Part shown: piece after piece, positions 32,476 through 44,400 of the stretch
Numbering within the stretch: the stretch's first letter is position 1
Layout: every line of letters starts with the position of its first letter
Assembly (NCBI GenBank): GCA_024291935.2
Contig: CM044311.1
Span: 25,920,001-25,984,000 of the forward strand
Length of the DNA stretch: 64,000 nt
DNA from: Okapia johnstoni
Taxonomy: Eukaryota; Chordata; Mammalia; Artiodactyla; Giraffidae
Direction of reading: 5' to 3'
Program-made: the position numbers and the translations under genes
The notes under the pieces: model-generated
What the model was told of the DNA's origin: nothing
Database searches by the model: none
The model's input: the letters and a program-made list of their open reading frames with translations, nothing else

Positions 32476-33188
32476 TAAAGTGGATTAAAAGGAAAAACTA
32501 TTAAAATATTTCATGTAGTCATAATGTATCTCCTTTAAGTATGTTTCATAAAAATACTTCTTTCCTTTTGTGGATTCTCTGGCTAGATTTGCCTTGTGTT
32601 CTTTTATTTCTTGACCATGAGCAGATTACACATGATCATGGCAGTAAGTTAACTGAGAGGCAGGCAGGCAGAGGACTAAATCACTCAGTCTTTGAAGTGG
32701 GACAATTTGACCATATGAATTTGGATCTTTGTGACACCTCTGCATTTCGGTCTCCTTATTTGGAAAGTTGGAATAACAATCATTGCTACAGGGTTGTTTT
32801 GAGGAGGAGTTTAAAGTACTATGCACATATTGTATGCTAAATAAATATTAATATGTGGACTATTATTGATTCTGGCTGTTCATAATCCAGTCCAAGTTTG
32901 TTAAGCACATCCCTATTTCCCTTCAGGGAAATACCTCTGCCAATCTCAGGCCACATAGTTTTGTTGATGCTGGCCCCACCCCAACTCCAGGTGGTACATT
33001 CTACATGGTCCAGATCTAATCAGCTCATCATATTCCCCAGGCCAGGCCAATTCATTAAGAAATGGGCAAGCAACCCAACTCAGGCTGAGAATATAGTTAA
33101 GACTTTTGCTGAAACTTCTGGACAGAGTCAGTCACTCTATTCTAGAGGCCTAAAGGCTGAGAAAATGTAAGGTCTTGGGGATGCTTAG
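32476..33188. other. Intergenic stretch with one MIR
   Basis: A forward MIR lies at about 32,690-32,855 (CTCAGTCTTTGAAGTGGGACA, CGGTCTCCTTATTTGGAAAG, GGGTTGTTTTGAGGAGG, CTAAATAAATATTA). The remainder is unassigned. Confidence 0.5.
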
Positions 33189-33189
33189 C

Positions 33190-33518
33190 CCCCTTCTTTG
33201 TTGTTTGTTTGATGGTAAACAAGAGAAATTTATTTCTTGAGAAGTCCAAGATCAATGCCGATAGATTCGGAGTCTGGTGAGAGCCCACTTTCTGGTTTGT
33301 AGATGGTCATGTTCTTGCTGTGTCTTCACATGGCAGAGAGAGAAAACAATCACCCTTCTCAGGTCTATTCTTCTAAGGGCACTAATCTCATTCATAAGGG
33401 CCCTACCCTCATGACCTAATTACCTCCCAAAGGCCCCACCTCCAAATTCCATCACACTGGGGATTCAGGCTTCAATATCTGATTTGGAGTGAACGTAAAC
33501 ATTCAGTCCATAGTAAGG
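33190..33518 (-). mobile_element. MaLR-type LTR relic
   Basis: Reverse copy of the same broad group as 8,379-8,652: AGAAATTTATTTCTTGAGAAG, CTTGCTGTGTCTTCACATGG, GGGCCCTACCCTCATGACC, CCCCACCTCCAAATTCCATCACACTGG. No coding region. Confidence 0.7.
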
Positions 33519-34170
33519 AACCACCAATGGTTTGTGAGACATTTGATAAGATCATTTCAAAGAACATCCTGGGGTATATTTTATTTCAAAGAATTTATTA
33601 CGAAGGCCAGCCTTTGGAAGAACAAGAGCATAAAGCAAATTTTGGAAACTAAAAATATCATTTATATCTCTGGTTTAAAGTATCTTAATTTTAATTAGTA
33701 GAAGAAACCTATACTCATGCCTATTTTACTAATTTGTTATAATTTCATAAGGTTTGAGTCATCATGCATCTTCAAAAAAAAATATTAAATAATAAGAAGA
33801 TGTAAAGTTGCTCAGTTATGTCACTCGGGTCACAATAGCACCTTTCTCTTTGGTAGTTTAACATCACAAGAAGAGAAGACATCTAAGAATTGTGTCAGAG
33901 AGAGGAGCAGAGAGCCTGGGCAATAGAAAATGGACCTAAGGACACTGAAAGCCCCAGTGCCTTTCATCACATGATCAAATAACCTCCCCTTTTCACTTCA
34001 GCCAACGTTGAGTTTTCCGTCCAAGGCAAGAAAGGAGCCGCAACTGAGTCAGCTCTTATTACTGATGAAAATCTTATCGAAACGATGATGTACATCAAGG
34101 TTAAAGAACATAATTGAGAAATAATGTTTTAATTACTCAAAATTGTGCCAACCTGGCAATTACTATTGCA
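33519..34170. other. Unassigned intergenic stretch
   Basis: AT-rich; no gene or clear repeat. A tiny BovB/SINE-like AAGTTGCTCAGTTATGTC occurs near 33,805. Confidence 0.35.
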
Positions 34171-34174
34171 GTCT

Positions 34175-34385
34175 GCATATTACTTCAGAAAAACAGAAAG
34201 GAACTTCCTCAACCTGATAAGAGACATATATGAAAATCCTATAGCTAGTGTTATATAAATGGTGAAAGACTGAACACATCCCTCCTAAGATGGGGAACAA
34301 GGCAAAGATGTCCACTCCCACCATTGCACTGAAGGCTCTAAGATAATAAAGGAATAAAAACAAACAGACTGGAAAGAAAGAAACA
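34175..34385 (+). mobile_element. L1 ORF2 reverse transcriptase fragment
   Basis: GGAACTTCCTCAACCTGATAA, ATGGTGAAAGACTGAAC, CCTCCTAAGATGGGGAACAAGGC and ATGTCCACTC are the L1 ORF2 palm region around the motif before the YADD box. Frame broken; short fragment. Confidence 0.8.
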
Positions 34386-34754
34386 AGTCATTTTACTTAC
34401 AAATAACTCCATCCTTCAGCCAGGTGAAAGGGAAATGGGATGGGGTGGAAGTGTGGTAAGTGAAGTATATGATGAGCAGAGAGAAAAATCTAATTTACTA
34501 AATAAATTAATACATTAGTAAACTTACTGATAAATAAAAATAAAATATACTATGACACAGAAGATATTTTACAAATATTTGATGCTTATTAATTACGATT
34601 TAACACAGCAAAGAGTAATACCAGTTTTCAGAAGCTCCACAAAATGCACTAATCTGGGAATCTGCTGACCTAAAATTTTAATACTAGGTATATCACTTAT
34701 CAGACCTTGGGCAGGTCACTTTACCCCTCTGGATCAGGGCCTTGATATTTTCGA

Positions 34755-35225
34755 AAGGAGGTTACTCCATGAAAAAGAAAGAAATAATGGCATTTGGAGC
34801 AACATGGATGGACCTGGAGATTACCATGCTAAGTAAAGTAAGTCAGACAAAGATAAATGTCATATGATATTGCTTATGTGTGGACTCTTTACAAAAATGG
34901 TACAAACAAATTTATTTACAAAATAGAAGCAGACTCACAGACTTAGAGAAAGAACTTATGGCTACCAGAGGGGAAAGGTAGGGAATGAGGAATAGCTTGG
35001 GAGTTTGGGATTGACATGTACACACTGCCATATTTAAAATGCATAACCAACAAGGACCTAATATATAGCACAGGGAACTCTGCTCATACTCTTTAATAAC
35101 CAAAATGGGAAAGGAATTTGAAAAAGAATAGATGTATGTATAACTGAATTGCTTTGCTGTACACTTGAAACTAACACATTACTGTTACTCAACTATACTT
35201 CAATATAAAATAAAAATTTTTTTAT
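34755..35225 (+). mobile_element. Ruminant L1 3' end
   Basis: ATTTGGAGCAACATGGATGGACC, AGTAAGTCAGACAAAG, GACTCACAGACTTAGAGAAAG, GACATGTACACACTGCCATA, ATACTTCAATATAAAATAAAAA; the usual bovid L1 3' UTR. Confidence 0.85.
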
Positions 35226-35710
35226 AAAGGAAGCTACTAAAGGAAATAATTTCTAAGAGCCTTTTTCTAGATCTATACTAAAATTTCTATTTAAGCCTTT
35301 CTGTGTTTTTGAGTTAATTTCCATTCATATCTTCTCCATAGGCTCCAATTCCTTGTAATTTACAAATTTTTATTGTAGAATATTACTCTGGAGATTGTTG
35401 TGGTTGTGTTCAAGGAATCAGAGGCCATGAAATGGTTTTCCCTTTCACCACCTAGAAACAGTAAAGAAGATTTAGCATGTTGTCATCATTGATTATGAGT
35501 CCTATTTTTTCTTTTTTCTGCAGTCCTCCATCTTTGACACCTTACATGCCTGAAATACCACTGTTATTTCTCTTTACTGACTTCTAGAGAAAGCTAGAGT
35601 ATTGGAGGATACATGAGTGAACTAAAAAATTTCAAGATTCTAAATAACAATAACTAGTTCAATTCACCAACTGATTTTCTCTAGCTATATCTGAAAAGCT
35701 TCCTCTGATA
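35226..35710. other. Unassigned intergenic stretch
   Basis: No gene or clear repeat. Confidence 0.35.
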
Positions 35711-35714
35711 TTTT

Positions 35715-35905
35715 TTAAAATATTTATTTATTTGGCTACGCTGGGTCTTAATTGGGGCACACAGGGTCTTTTAGTGGCCTCATGCAAACTCTTGGTTGTG
35801 GCATGTGGGATCTAGTTCCCTGACCAGGGATCGAACCCAGGCCCCCTGAATTGGGAGTTCAGAGTCTTACCCAGTGGACTAGTCTTAGCCACTAGTCCTT
35901 CCCTC
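35715..35905 (-). mobile_element. CHR-type tRNA-Glu SINE
   Basis: Reverse: tail AAATATTTATTTATTTGGC at left, GGGATCTAGTTCCCTGACC, GATCGAACCCAGGC (reverse B-box), head at right near CCACTAGTCC. Confidence 0.85.
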
Positions 35906-36171
35906 TGGTATTTCTGATCTTTGACTTACTAGAAGAGTTACTGTACCTGTTAGGATCTTAGTTCGAAAAGAGCCCTATTTAGGTTCTCTCTTTTTACTAT
36001 ATTAATAAAAAGCCAGAATTTTAAAAAGATATGCAACATGAGCAAAATTTTTCAAAGTCTTAAAAAATACTTTGTCTTTTCGCTGTGTTAGAATGAGTTA
36101 CCCCCTATCTTATTCTGCCCTAGGCAGTTCCCGGATAGCAGGTCCCATATAGGGCTCCACCATTACATAAA

Positions 36172-36383
36172 GTTTTGTGCTTAGCTGCTCAGTCATATCC
36201 GGCTCTTTGTGACGTCATGGACAATAGTCCATCAGGCTCCTCTGTCCATGGAATTCTCCAGGCAAGAATACTGCAGTGGGTTGCCATTCCCTTCTCCAGG
36301 GGATCTTTCCCACCCAGGGATTGAACCCCAGTCTCTTGCACTGAAGGTGGATTCTTTACCATCTGAGCCACCAGGGAAGTCCA
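36172..36383 (-). mobile_element. Bov-tA SINE
   Basis: Reverse Bov-tA: CTTAGCTGCTCAGTCATATC at left, the AATTCTCCAGGCAAGAATAC block, head GAGCCACCAGGGAAGTCC at right. Confidence 0.9.
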
Positions 36384-36519
36384 TGTAGATTTTAAGAGAA
36401 GTGAAGTCTCTCTTCTGAAGATCATACTCCTGGGTTCATGACTTTTAGAAATTTTCCTTCCTGTTCCATTCTCTTTATCCCAGAAAAGAACTTTTGGTCC
36501 AAAAGCCCTGCTAATCTTT

Positions 36520-36520
<1 letters not shown>

Positions 36521-36585
<65 letters not shown>

Positions 36586-36738
36586 GTATGTACACACACA
36601 CATATATATATGTATTTATTTATTGTGGCTGCCAGGTGTCTTAGATACTGCATGTGGGTAGTTCCCTGACCAAGGATTGAACCCCCTGCATTGGGAATAT
36701 AGAGACTTAGGTACTGGACCACCAGGGAAGTCCCAAAT
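36521..36738 (-). mobile_element. CHR-type tRNA-Glu SINE with expanded microsatellite tail
   Basis: Target duplication TGCTAATCTTTA at 36,509-36,520 and 36,739-36,750. Reverse SINE at the right (TTCCCTGACCAAGGATTGAACC; head CCACCAGGGAAGTCCC). The tail side is a compound poly(A)-(TA)n-(TATG)n-(CA)n-(TA)n tract at 36,520-36,612. Confidence 0.85.
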
Positions 36739-36750
36739 TGCTAATCTTTA

Positions 36751-38392
36751 CTACTATGTGTGAGGCTATTCTGAGATACAAACTTCATATAGTTAGGGAA
36801 AATTCCAGATGCAGTCTCGTGGTATACAATTAGCTTAGCACAGTTTTAAAGAATTAGACTTACACCTTGGGACTGTCTTAACCATAGCTCTAAACAGAAT
36901 CTAAACTCCTTCCTTCAAACCCTTCATACCTCCTGGCATGGGCTTTGATCCAGGTCTCTTCCTTTAGTTTTAAATAGAAGTGAAACCACTAATGACCAAT
37001 GAAGTTGCCAACTTGGCTTGTGTCTCCTAAATATCCCCCCTGGGAAACCTTGACCAGTGTGTCCTAATCTCCTTTTAGCTGAGCCTCCACACCAATATGC
37101 AACTCTGTTATTCTGTTTGCTTTCCTTATCTGTTGTTTTTATATTTCTTCCCATCCTTGATCTTTCCTAAGGCTCTTAACTTGCATTGTACTCCCTTAGA
37201 TTTCCCTCTGAACCCTTAAACTTTGTATTTCACAGACTTTTAAACTCTGGCCCCAACTTTAACCTACAGACTGTAAAACCCTTCACCCTTGAAGAGATGT
37301 GTGACTTTTGTCAACTTCAAATGGTCCACTTCGAATCTCTTACTATGTGGTAATAAAACTGGAAATAAATAAGTAAATAGTTATTTATACACAAATTCTC
37401 AAACATGTTTGCTTCTTCCTGTTGAAAAGTTTCCAAATTCAGATGTTTTTTAAACAGTGTGAAATATCACTGTCACCTTATTAGGCAGAACAAATAAATG
37501 TCTTTAGCTTCGCTCTATCTTAGATGGAAGCAACGTAGAGAAATGTATAAAATGACAGTCTATAGAGAAATGTATAAAATGAAAATGATAGTGAGTGAAT
37601 TTTTTAAAAAAGCTCAAATTGTTATTCCTGTCATGTTGATCTCATCTGGTCTCTATGAGAATGGATATCTGATATATTTGAGGTGTTGCTGGAGTCTGCA
37701 TTGATCACTGTACACTAAGTTTCTAAATAATTTTGGCACTGTTTTAGTGTATTTGGAATTCACAAAGGTTATTTCATTAAAAAAGAATACAAGCTGACAT
37801 CTGTGAGTGCTATCTCACACTTGAGTAAAAATAAAGTCAGCTGCTGCCTGGCTGCAGGAGAACTTTTACATGACACTTTCAAATACTTGGCTTAAAATGA
37901 AGGAGTGTGCTGGCCAACAAAAAGCAAAAGAGTGTGGAAAGCAGTGGGGTGATGAAACTGGGTAAGAGCAAGATATATTCAGTCCAACTCTTTTATTTTA
38001 TAGTCTAAGACTATAAAAGCTACAAACTGGAAAGCTACACTAAACCATTTACCATGGAATTTTACATGATTCTACAATAAGTGTCATAATCTTTCCTTAA
38101 GAAAAAATTGTTAGCTGTACATTTCAGCCAAAGAACCCACAATGCCAATGTAACAGTAACAGTATTCTATTTAGTAGACTTAACACATTTTACTATTCAG
38201 ATTTACATCCTCCTCCTTGTGTAATAGTGATCTTTTTATAATTATCTTAATATCTATACTTGATGTCTCCATTGCCTCAAATGTCATTTACTTTCTTTGG
38301 TAGGTGTAGGGGAGCTGTGGCAAGGCTTTATGTTTCTCTGCATCATCTCTCTCTCTTTCCATTTCTGCTTCCTTTGTCTTCTTTCTATTTTG
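36751..38392. other. Unassigned, repeat-poor intergenic stretch
   Basis: About 1.6 kb in which I recognise no mobile element or gene. A 24-bp imperfect tandem (GAGAAATGTATAAAATGA, near 37,539 and 37,565) is visible. Confidence 0.4.
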
Positions 38393-38394
38393 AT

Positions 38395-38582
38395 ATTTAT
38401 CCTTATTTATTTATTACTTATTTAGATGTGCCGTGACCAAGTTGTGGCATTCTGGATATTTTAGTTTTGCATGTGAACTCTTAATTGTGGCATGCGGGAT
38501 CTAGTTCTCTGAGCAGGGATTGAACTCAGGCCCCTTGCACTGGGAGAGTGGAGTCTTAGCCTCTGGACCACCAGGCAAGTCC
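38395..38582 (-). mobile_element. CHR-type tRNA-Glu SINE
   Basis: Reverse: TTATTTATTATTACTTATTTAG-like tail, CATGCGGGATCTAGTTCTC, GATTGAACTCAGGCCCC, head GACCACCAGGCAAGTCCC. Confidence 0.85.
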
Positions 38583-38763
38583 CTTCTTTGTCTTTTTGAT
38601 CCTTTTGTCATTTTGCCATTTCACTTTCTACTCAGCCATTCCCTTTTCCATAATCCACTATCCTCCTTTGGAAAGCATCTCTCCAAATCTACTGCTCCCA
38701 TAAGAACCTCTGACTTAAAGCAGAGCAGGGAGTAGAAATGACTGAAGGTACAGAGCAAAAGAT

Positions 38764-38971
38764 TTCCCTGTAGCTCAAACAGTAAAGGCTCTGCCTGCAA
38801 TGCAGGAGACCAGGGTTCAATCTCTGGGTTGGGAAAATCCTCTGGAGAAGGGAATGGCAATCCACTCCAGTATTCTTGCCTGGAGGAACTCACAAATAGA
38901 GAAGCCTGGTGGGTTACAGTCCGTGGGGTCACAAAGAGTCAGACATGACTGAGCAACTAACACACATACAC
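38764..38971 (+). mobile_element. Bov-tA SINE with 14-bp target duplication
   Basis: Forward: TTCCCTGTAGCTCAAACAG head, body GGAGAAGGGAATGGCAATCC, end AAGAGTCAGACATGACTGAG. Exact ACAGAGCAAAAGAT at 38,750-38,763 and 38,972-38,985. Confidence 0.93.
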
Positions 38972-38985
38972 ACAGAGCAAAAGAT

Positions 38986-39970
38986 AGAGGATTATATCGC
39001 AGAAAAATATAGTGAATAAATTATAAATAAATATTAGAACAAACTCAGCATGTGGGGTATTTTAAATGACAACAGACTGAATTTCTTCAATATGATAATA
39101 GCATGAGAAACAAAGAAAAAGAAAAAGAAGTGGGTCCTCTCTAGATAAAAAAGATTAATGAGTCAGTGCATTCAAATGTAATGTTTGAGACAACAGAACA
39201 TTTTAATATGAACTGGGATGTTTGACAATATTCAAATGATATTAAAGAATTATTATTAATTTTGTTAGATGTCAAAATTGCATTGTCTTTTTAAAAGTGC
39301 TAAGGTTTATAAAATGTCCATATTTTTAGAGATGCTTTTTTGAAGTATATGTAATTGAAATGACAGCATTTCTGAGGTTTGTTTTCAAATGCTCAGCAAA
39401 GAGAGAAAACAGATTGAGTATCTGATCTTGATAACTGTTAAATCTTGATGGATAGGGAACTTTGTTGTGCTAGTCTCTTTTGTATGTGTTTAAATTTCAT
39501 GCAATTTTTTAATTTAAATGTAAAAAATAACATATTCCTGTTCCTAGAACTTCTCATTTATCCTGAATCTTAGAGATTTTCATTGGAGTTTTTTCTCCAT
39601 TTAAGAACTAGCTCAATACATTTTGTGGTTGCCTTGATTTCTTCCTGGAATCTAGCTCTTAATCTCCTGGCTACATCCAAACTTCAAATGTGCATTTATT
39701 TCCCACCTGGGACAATTTGGAGTATTCCAGGTTAATAATGCTGTGCTCAGAGAGCCTGGTATTCATGAACAAAATGGTCTGTCCAGGTGTTTTCCTATTT
39801 GTCCTATAACTTCATTGATTTTTCTCTTTCTCTATAGGCAAAATTCATCCTTCTCCCTTTGTTGTAATAGTACTTTTAAAGTACATATATTGGAGCATTA
39901 AAATGGTGTGTTATTATTTTACTTGTCTGTCTTCCCCCCCAAAAGTATAACCTCCTTGAAGACAGCAGCC
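38986..39970. other. Unassigned intergenic stretch
   Basis: AT-rich unique DNA; no gene or clear repeat. Confidence 0.35.
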
Positions 39971-39971
39971 G

Positions 39972-40395
39972 TGATGGTTAATTTTATGTGGCCACTTGAC
40001 TGGGCCACCAAATGACCGATGATTTGATTAAAAGTTATTCTGGGTATTTCTGTGAGGGTGTTTTTGAATGAGATTAACATTTAAATCAGTAGACTGAGCA
40101 AAACAGATTATCTTCCATAATGTGGGTGGGCTTTATTCAATCAGTTCAAGACCAGAATGGAACAAAAATGTTGACCCTCCCCTAAGTCACAGAGAATTCC
40201 TGCCTTTGAACTGCAACATCAGCTTTTTTCTGCCTTTAGACTCAAATTGAACATTTGGAGACTTATTGGGTCTCCAGTCTGCTAACCATGGAACTAGAAA
40301 TACAGCTGGGGCTCCAGCTTGCTGACTCATTCCAAAGATCTTGGGACCTCTCTGTCTCCATGATTGCATGAGCCAGTTCCTTAGAATAAATCTTT

Positions 40396-40439
<44 letters not shown>

Positions 40440-40482
40440 TCCCTATTGGTTCTGATCCTGTGGAGAACTCTGACTAATACAG
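39972..40482 (+). mobile_element. Ancient mammalian repeat with (CA)n expansion
   Basis: Blocks GTTAATTTTATGTGGCCACTTGAC, GTATTTCTGTGAGGGTGTTTTTG, TGTGGGTGGGCTTTATTCAATC, GAGCCAGTTCCTTAGAATAAATC and TCTGATCCTGTGGAGAACTCTGACTAATAC match a widespread mammalian interspersed repeat whose name I do not assign. A related copy is at 54,228-54,884. The (CA)n at 40,399-40,437 lies inside it. Confidence 0.65.
40399..40437. repeat. (CA)n microsatellite
   Basis: About 19 uninterrupted CA units at the simple-repeat seed of the host element. Confidence 0.95.
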
Positions 40483-40571
40483 AGACCATAAATCATGTAT
40501 TTCTAAGCGCCCGGAACTATTACAGTGCCGAACAAAGAGATGCTTCTTTTAAAGGTTTGCTGAATGACTTG

Positions 40572-40712
40572 GCATTTTTTTTTCCTTGTTCTTTCTTTTT
40601 TGGCCATGCCATGCTATCTGCAGGATCCTGGTTCTCCCACCAGGGATTGAACGTGGACCCTCATCAGTGAAAGCATGGAATCCCAACCACTGGACAGCCA
40701 GGGAATTCCCTG
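40572..40712 (-). mobile_element. CHR-type tRNA-Glu SINE
   Basis: Reverse: TTTTTTGGCCATGCCATGC, CCACCAGGGATTGAACG, head CACTGGACAGCCAGGGAATTCC. Confidence 0.8.
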
Positions 40713-41412
40713 AATTGGTATTTTAAAACAGTGCTTTTATTGTCTCCTAACTGTAAGACTTAGATTTGACTATTTGTTTATTTTTGGGAAAAAAAAAAAA
40801 AGTTGGGCCTTATATTAGAATGACAAAAAGTGAATCCCTAGCTTCTTAGAAACTGCAACTGAAAAGTTAGTCAACTAGAAAGAGAAGGAAACTACTGAAG
40901 TAGACCAGAATTTAACTACTTTTCATGTCTTATTGATTCATTCTTTAAATTTTGTCACATCCATTTTCTATCAAACTGGGTCTGAATTTTCTCATCACGG
41001 ACCATGAATCAGGCTCCTTCTCATTGTGTCTCCCTGGCCTTTCATCCTTCTCATCTTTTTAGCAATTACAGGTAAATCTTCCTAATAAATTGCTTTTACC
41101 TCATCCTAAAATTTTCAGCAGGTATCCATTATCTATTGATATATCCGTTACTCTAGTATTCAAAGTTGCTCACCATCTGATTCCAATCTACCTTTTCAGG
41201 CTTGTCTGTCATTATTAAACTCTCAATCAAATCCTCTGCCCTTCCTCTCTACACACTAAACTAAATTTACTCCAGCTCTCAGAATGCCTTCCCTTTACTC
41301 TTATCCCAGTCCAAATTCTGGAATTAGAAAACCTCTGTTTCAGTCTTTTTCAATACCACCATGTTGTGTGGCATGGGGCAATTGTCAAATAACTTCTCTG
41401 GAATTCAGTTTC
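40713..41412. other. Unassigned intergenic stretch
   Basis: No gene; no clear repeat apart from an A-run at 40,788-40,801. Confidence 0.35.
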
Positions 41413-41414
41413 CT

Positions 41415-44400
41415 TTCAGTTCAGTTCAGTTCAATCACTCAGTCATGTCCAACTCTTTGCAACCCCATGAACCGCAGCACGCCAGGCCTCCCTGTCCAAC
41501 ACCAGCTCCTTGAGTCTACCCAAACCCATGTCCATCGAGTTGATGATGCCATCCAACCATCTCATCCTCTGTCGTCCCCTTCTCCTCCTGCCCTCAAACT
41601 TTCCCAGCATCAGGGTCTTTTCAAAGGAGTCTGCTCTTCGCCTCAGGTGGCCAAAGTATTGGAGTTTCAACTTCAACATCACTCCTTCCAATGAACACCC
41701 AGGACTCATCTCCTTTAGGATGGACTGGATGGATCTCCTTGCAGTCCAAGGGACTCTCAAGAGTCTTCTCCAACACCACAGTTCAAAAGCATCAATTCTT
41801 TGGTGCTCAGCTTTCTTTATAGTCCAACTCTCACATCCATACATGACCACTGGAAAAACCATAGCCTTGACTAGACGGACCTTTGTTGGCAAAATAATGT
41901 CTCGGCTTTTCAATATGCTGTCTAGGTTGGTCATAACTTTCCTTCCAAGGAGTAAGTGTCTTTTAATTTCATGGATGCAATCACCATCTGCAGTGATTTT
42001 GGAGCCCCCCAAAATAAAGTCTGACACTGTTTCCACTGTTTCCCCATCTATTTGCCATGAAGTGATGGGACTGGATACCATGATCTTAGTTTTCTGAATG
42101 TTGAGCTTTAAGCCAACTTTTTCACTCTCCTCTTTCATTTTCATCAAGAGGCTTTTTAGTTCCTCTTCACTTTCTGCCATAAAGGTGGTGTCATCTGCAT
42201 ATCTGAGGTTATTGATATTTTTCCTGGCAATCTTGATTCCAGCTTGTGCTTCCTGCAGCCCAGCATTTCTCATGATGTACTCTGCATATAAGTTAAATAA
42301 GCAGGGTGACAATATACAGCCTTGATGTACTCCTTTTCCTATTTGGAACCAGTCTGTTGTTCCATGTCCAGTTCTAACTGTTGCTTCCTGACCTGCATAC
42401 AGATTTCTCAAGAGACAGATCAGGTGGTCTGGTATTTCCATCTCCTGAAGAATTTTCCTCAGTTTATTGTGATCTACACAGTCAAAGGCTTTAGCATAGT
42501 CAACAAAGTGGAAATAGATGTTTTTCTGGAACTCTCTTGCTTTTTCAATGATCCAGCAGATATTGGCAATTTGATCTCTGGTTCCTCTGCCTTTTCTAAA
42601 ACCAGCTTGAATAGCTGGAAGTTCATGGTTCACATATTGCTGAAGCCTGGCTTGGAGAATTTTGAGCATTACTTTACTAGCATGTGAGATGAGTGCAATT
42701 GTGCGGTAGTTTGAGCATTCTTTGGCATTGCTTTTCTTTGGGACTGGAATGAAAACTGACCTTTTCCAGTCCTGTGGCCACTGCTGAGTTTTCCAGATTT
42801 GCTGGCATATTGAGTGCAGCACTTTCACAGCATCATCTTTCAGGATTTGAAATAGCTCAACTGGAATTCCATCACCTCCACTAGCTTTGTTCGTAGTGAT
42901 GCTTCCTAAGGCCCACTTGACTTCACATTCCAGGATGTCTGGCTCTGGGTGAGTGATCACACCATCGTGATTATCTGGGTCGTGAAGATCTTTTTTGTAC
43001 AGTTCTTCTGTGTATTCTTTCTACCTCTTCTTAATATCTTCTGCTTCTCTTGGGTCCATACAATTTCTGTCCTTTATTGAGCCCATCGTTGCATGAAATG
43101 TTCCCTTGGTATCTCTAATTTTCTTGAAGAGATCTCTAGTCTTTTCCATTCTATTGTTTTCCTCTATTTCTTTGCATTGATCGCTGAGGAAGGCTTTCTT
43201 ATCTCTCATTGCTATTCTTTGGAACTCTGCATTCAAATGGGAATATCTTTGCTTTTTGCTTCCCATCTTTTCACAGCTAATTGTAAGGCCTCCTCAGACA
43301 GCCATTTTGCTTTTTTGCATTTCTTTTTCTTGGGGATGGTCTTGATCCCTGTCTCTTGTACAATGTCACAGACCTCCATCCATAGTTTTTCAGGCATTCT
43401 GTCTATCAGATCTAGTCCTTTAAATCTATTTCTCACTTCTACTGTATAGTCATAAGGGATTTGATTTAGGTCATACCTGAATGGTCTAGTGGTTTTCTCC
43501 ACTTTGTTCAGTTTCAGTCTGAATTTGGCAACAAGGAGTTCATGATCTGAGCCACAGTCAGCTCCTGGTCTTGTTTTTGCTGACTGTATAGAGCTTCTCC
43601 ATTCTTTGGCTGCAAAGAATATAATCAATCTGATTTCAGTGTCGACCATCTGGTGAAGTCCATGTGTAGAGTTTTCTCTTGTGTTGTTGGAAGAGGGTGT
43701 TTGCTATGACCAGTGCATTCTCTTGGCAGAACTCTATTAGCCTTTGCTGTGCTTCATTCTGTACTCCAAGGCCAAATTTGCCTGTTATTCCAGGTGTTTC
43801 TTGACTTCCTACTTCTGCATTCCAGTCCCCTATAATGAAAAGGACATCTTTTTTGGGTATTAGTTATAGAAAGTCTTGTAGGTCTTCATAGAACTGTTCA
43901 ACTTCAGCTTCTTCGGCGTTACTGGTCGGGGCATAGACTTGGATTGCCATGATATTGAATGGTTTGCCTTGGAAACCAACAGAGATCATTCCGTCATTTT
44001 TGAGATTGCATCCAAGTACTGCATTTCAGACTCTTTTGTCGACTATGATGGCTACTCCATTTCTTCTAAGGGATTCCTGCCCACAGTAGTAGATATAATG
44101 GTCATCTGAGTTAAATTCACCCATTCCAGTCCATCTTAGTTCACTGATTCCTAGAATGTCGATGTTCACTCTTGTCATATCCTGTTTGACCACTTCCAAT
44201 TTGCCTTGATTCATGGACCTAACATTCCAGGTTCCTATGCAATATTGCTCTTTAAAGCATTGAATCTTGCTTCTATCACCAGTTCCATTCACAACTGGGT
44301 GTTGTTTTTGCTTTGGCTCCATCCCTTCATTATTTCTGTAGTTATTTCTCCACTGATCTCTAGTAGCATGTTGGGCACCCTCCGACCTGAGGAGTTCATC

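Noticed and set aside
36189..36722. 177-codon frame on the - strand with a long Tyr/Ile repeat
   Set aside because: It is stitched from a Bov-tA, a TA/CA microsatellite and a CHR SINE. Not a gene.
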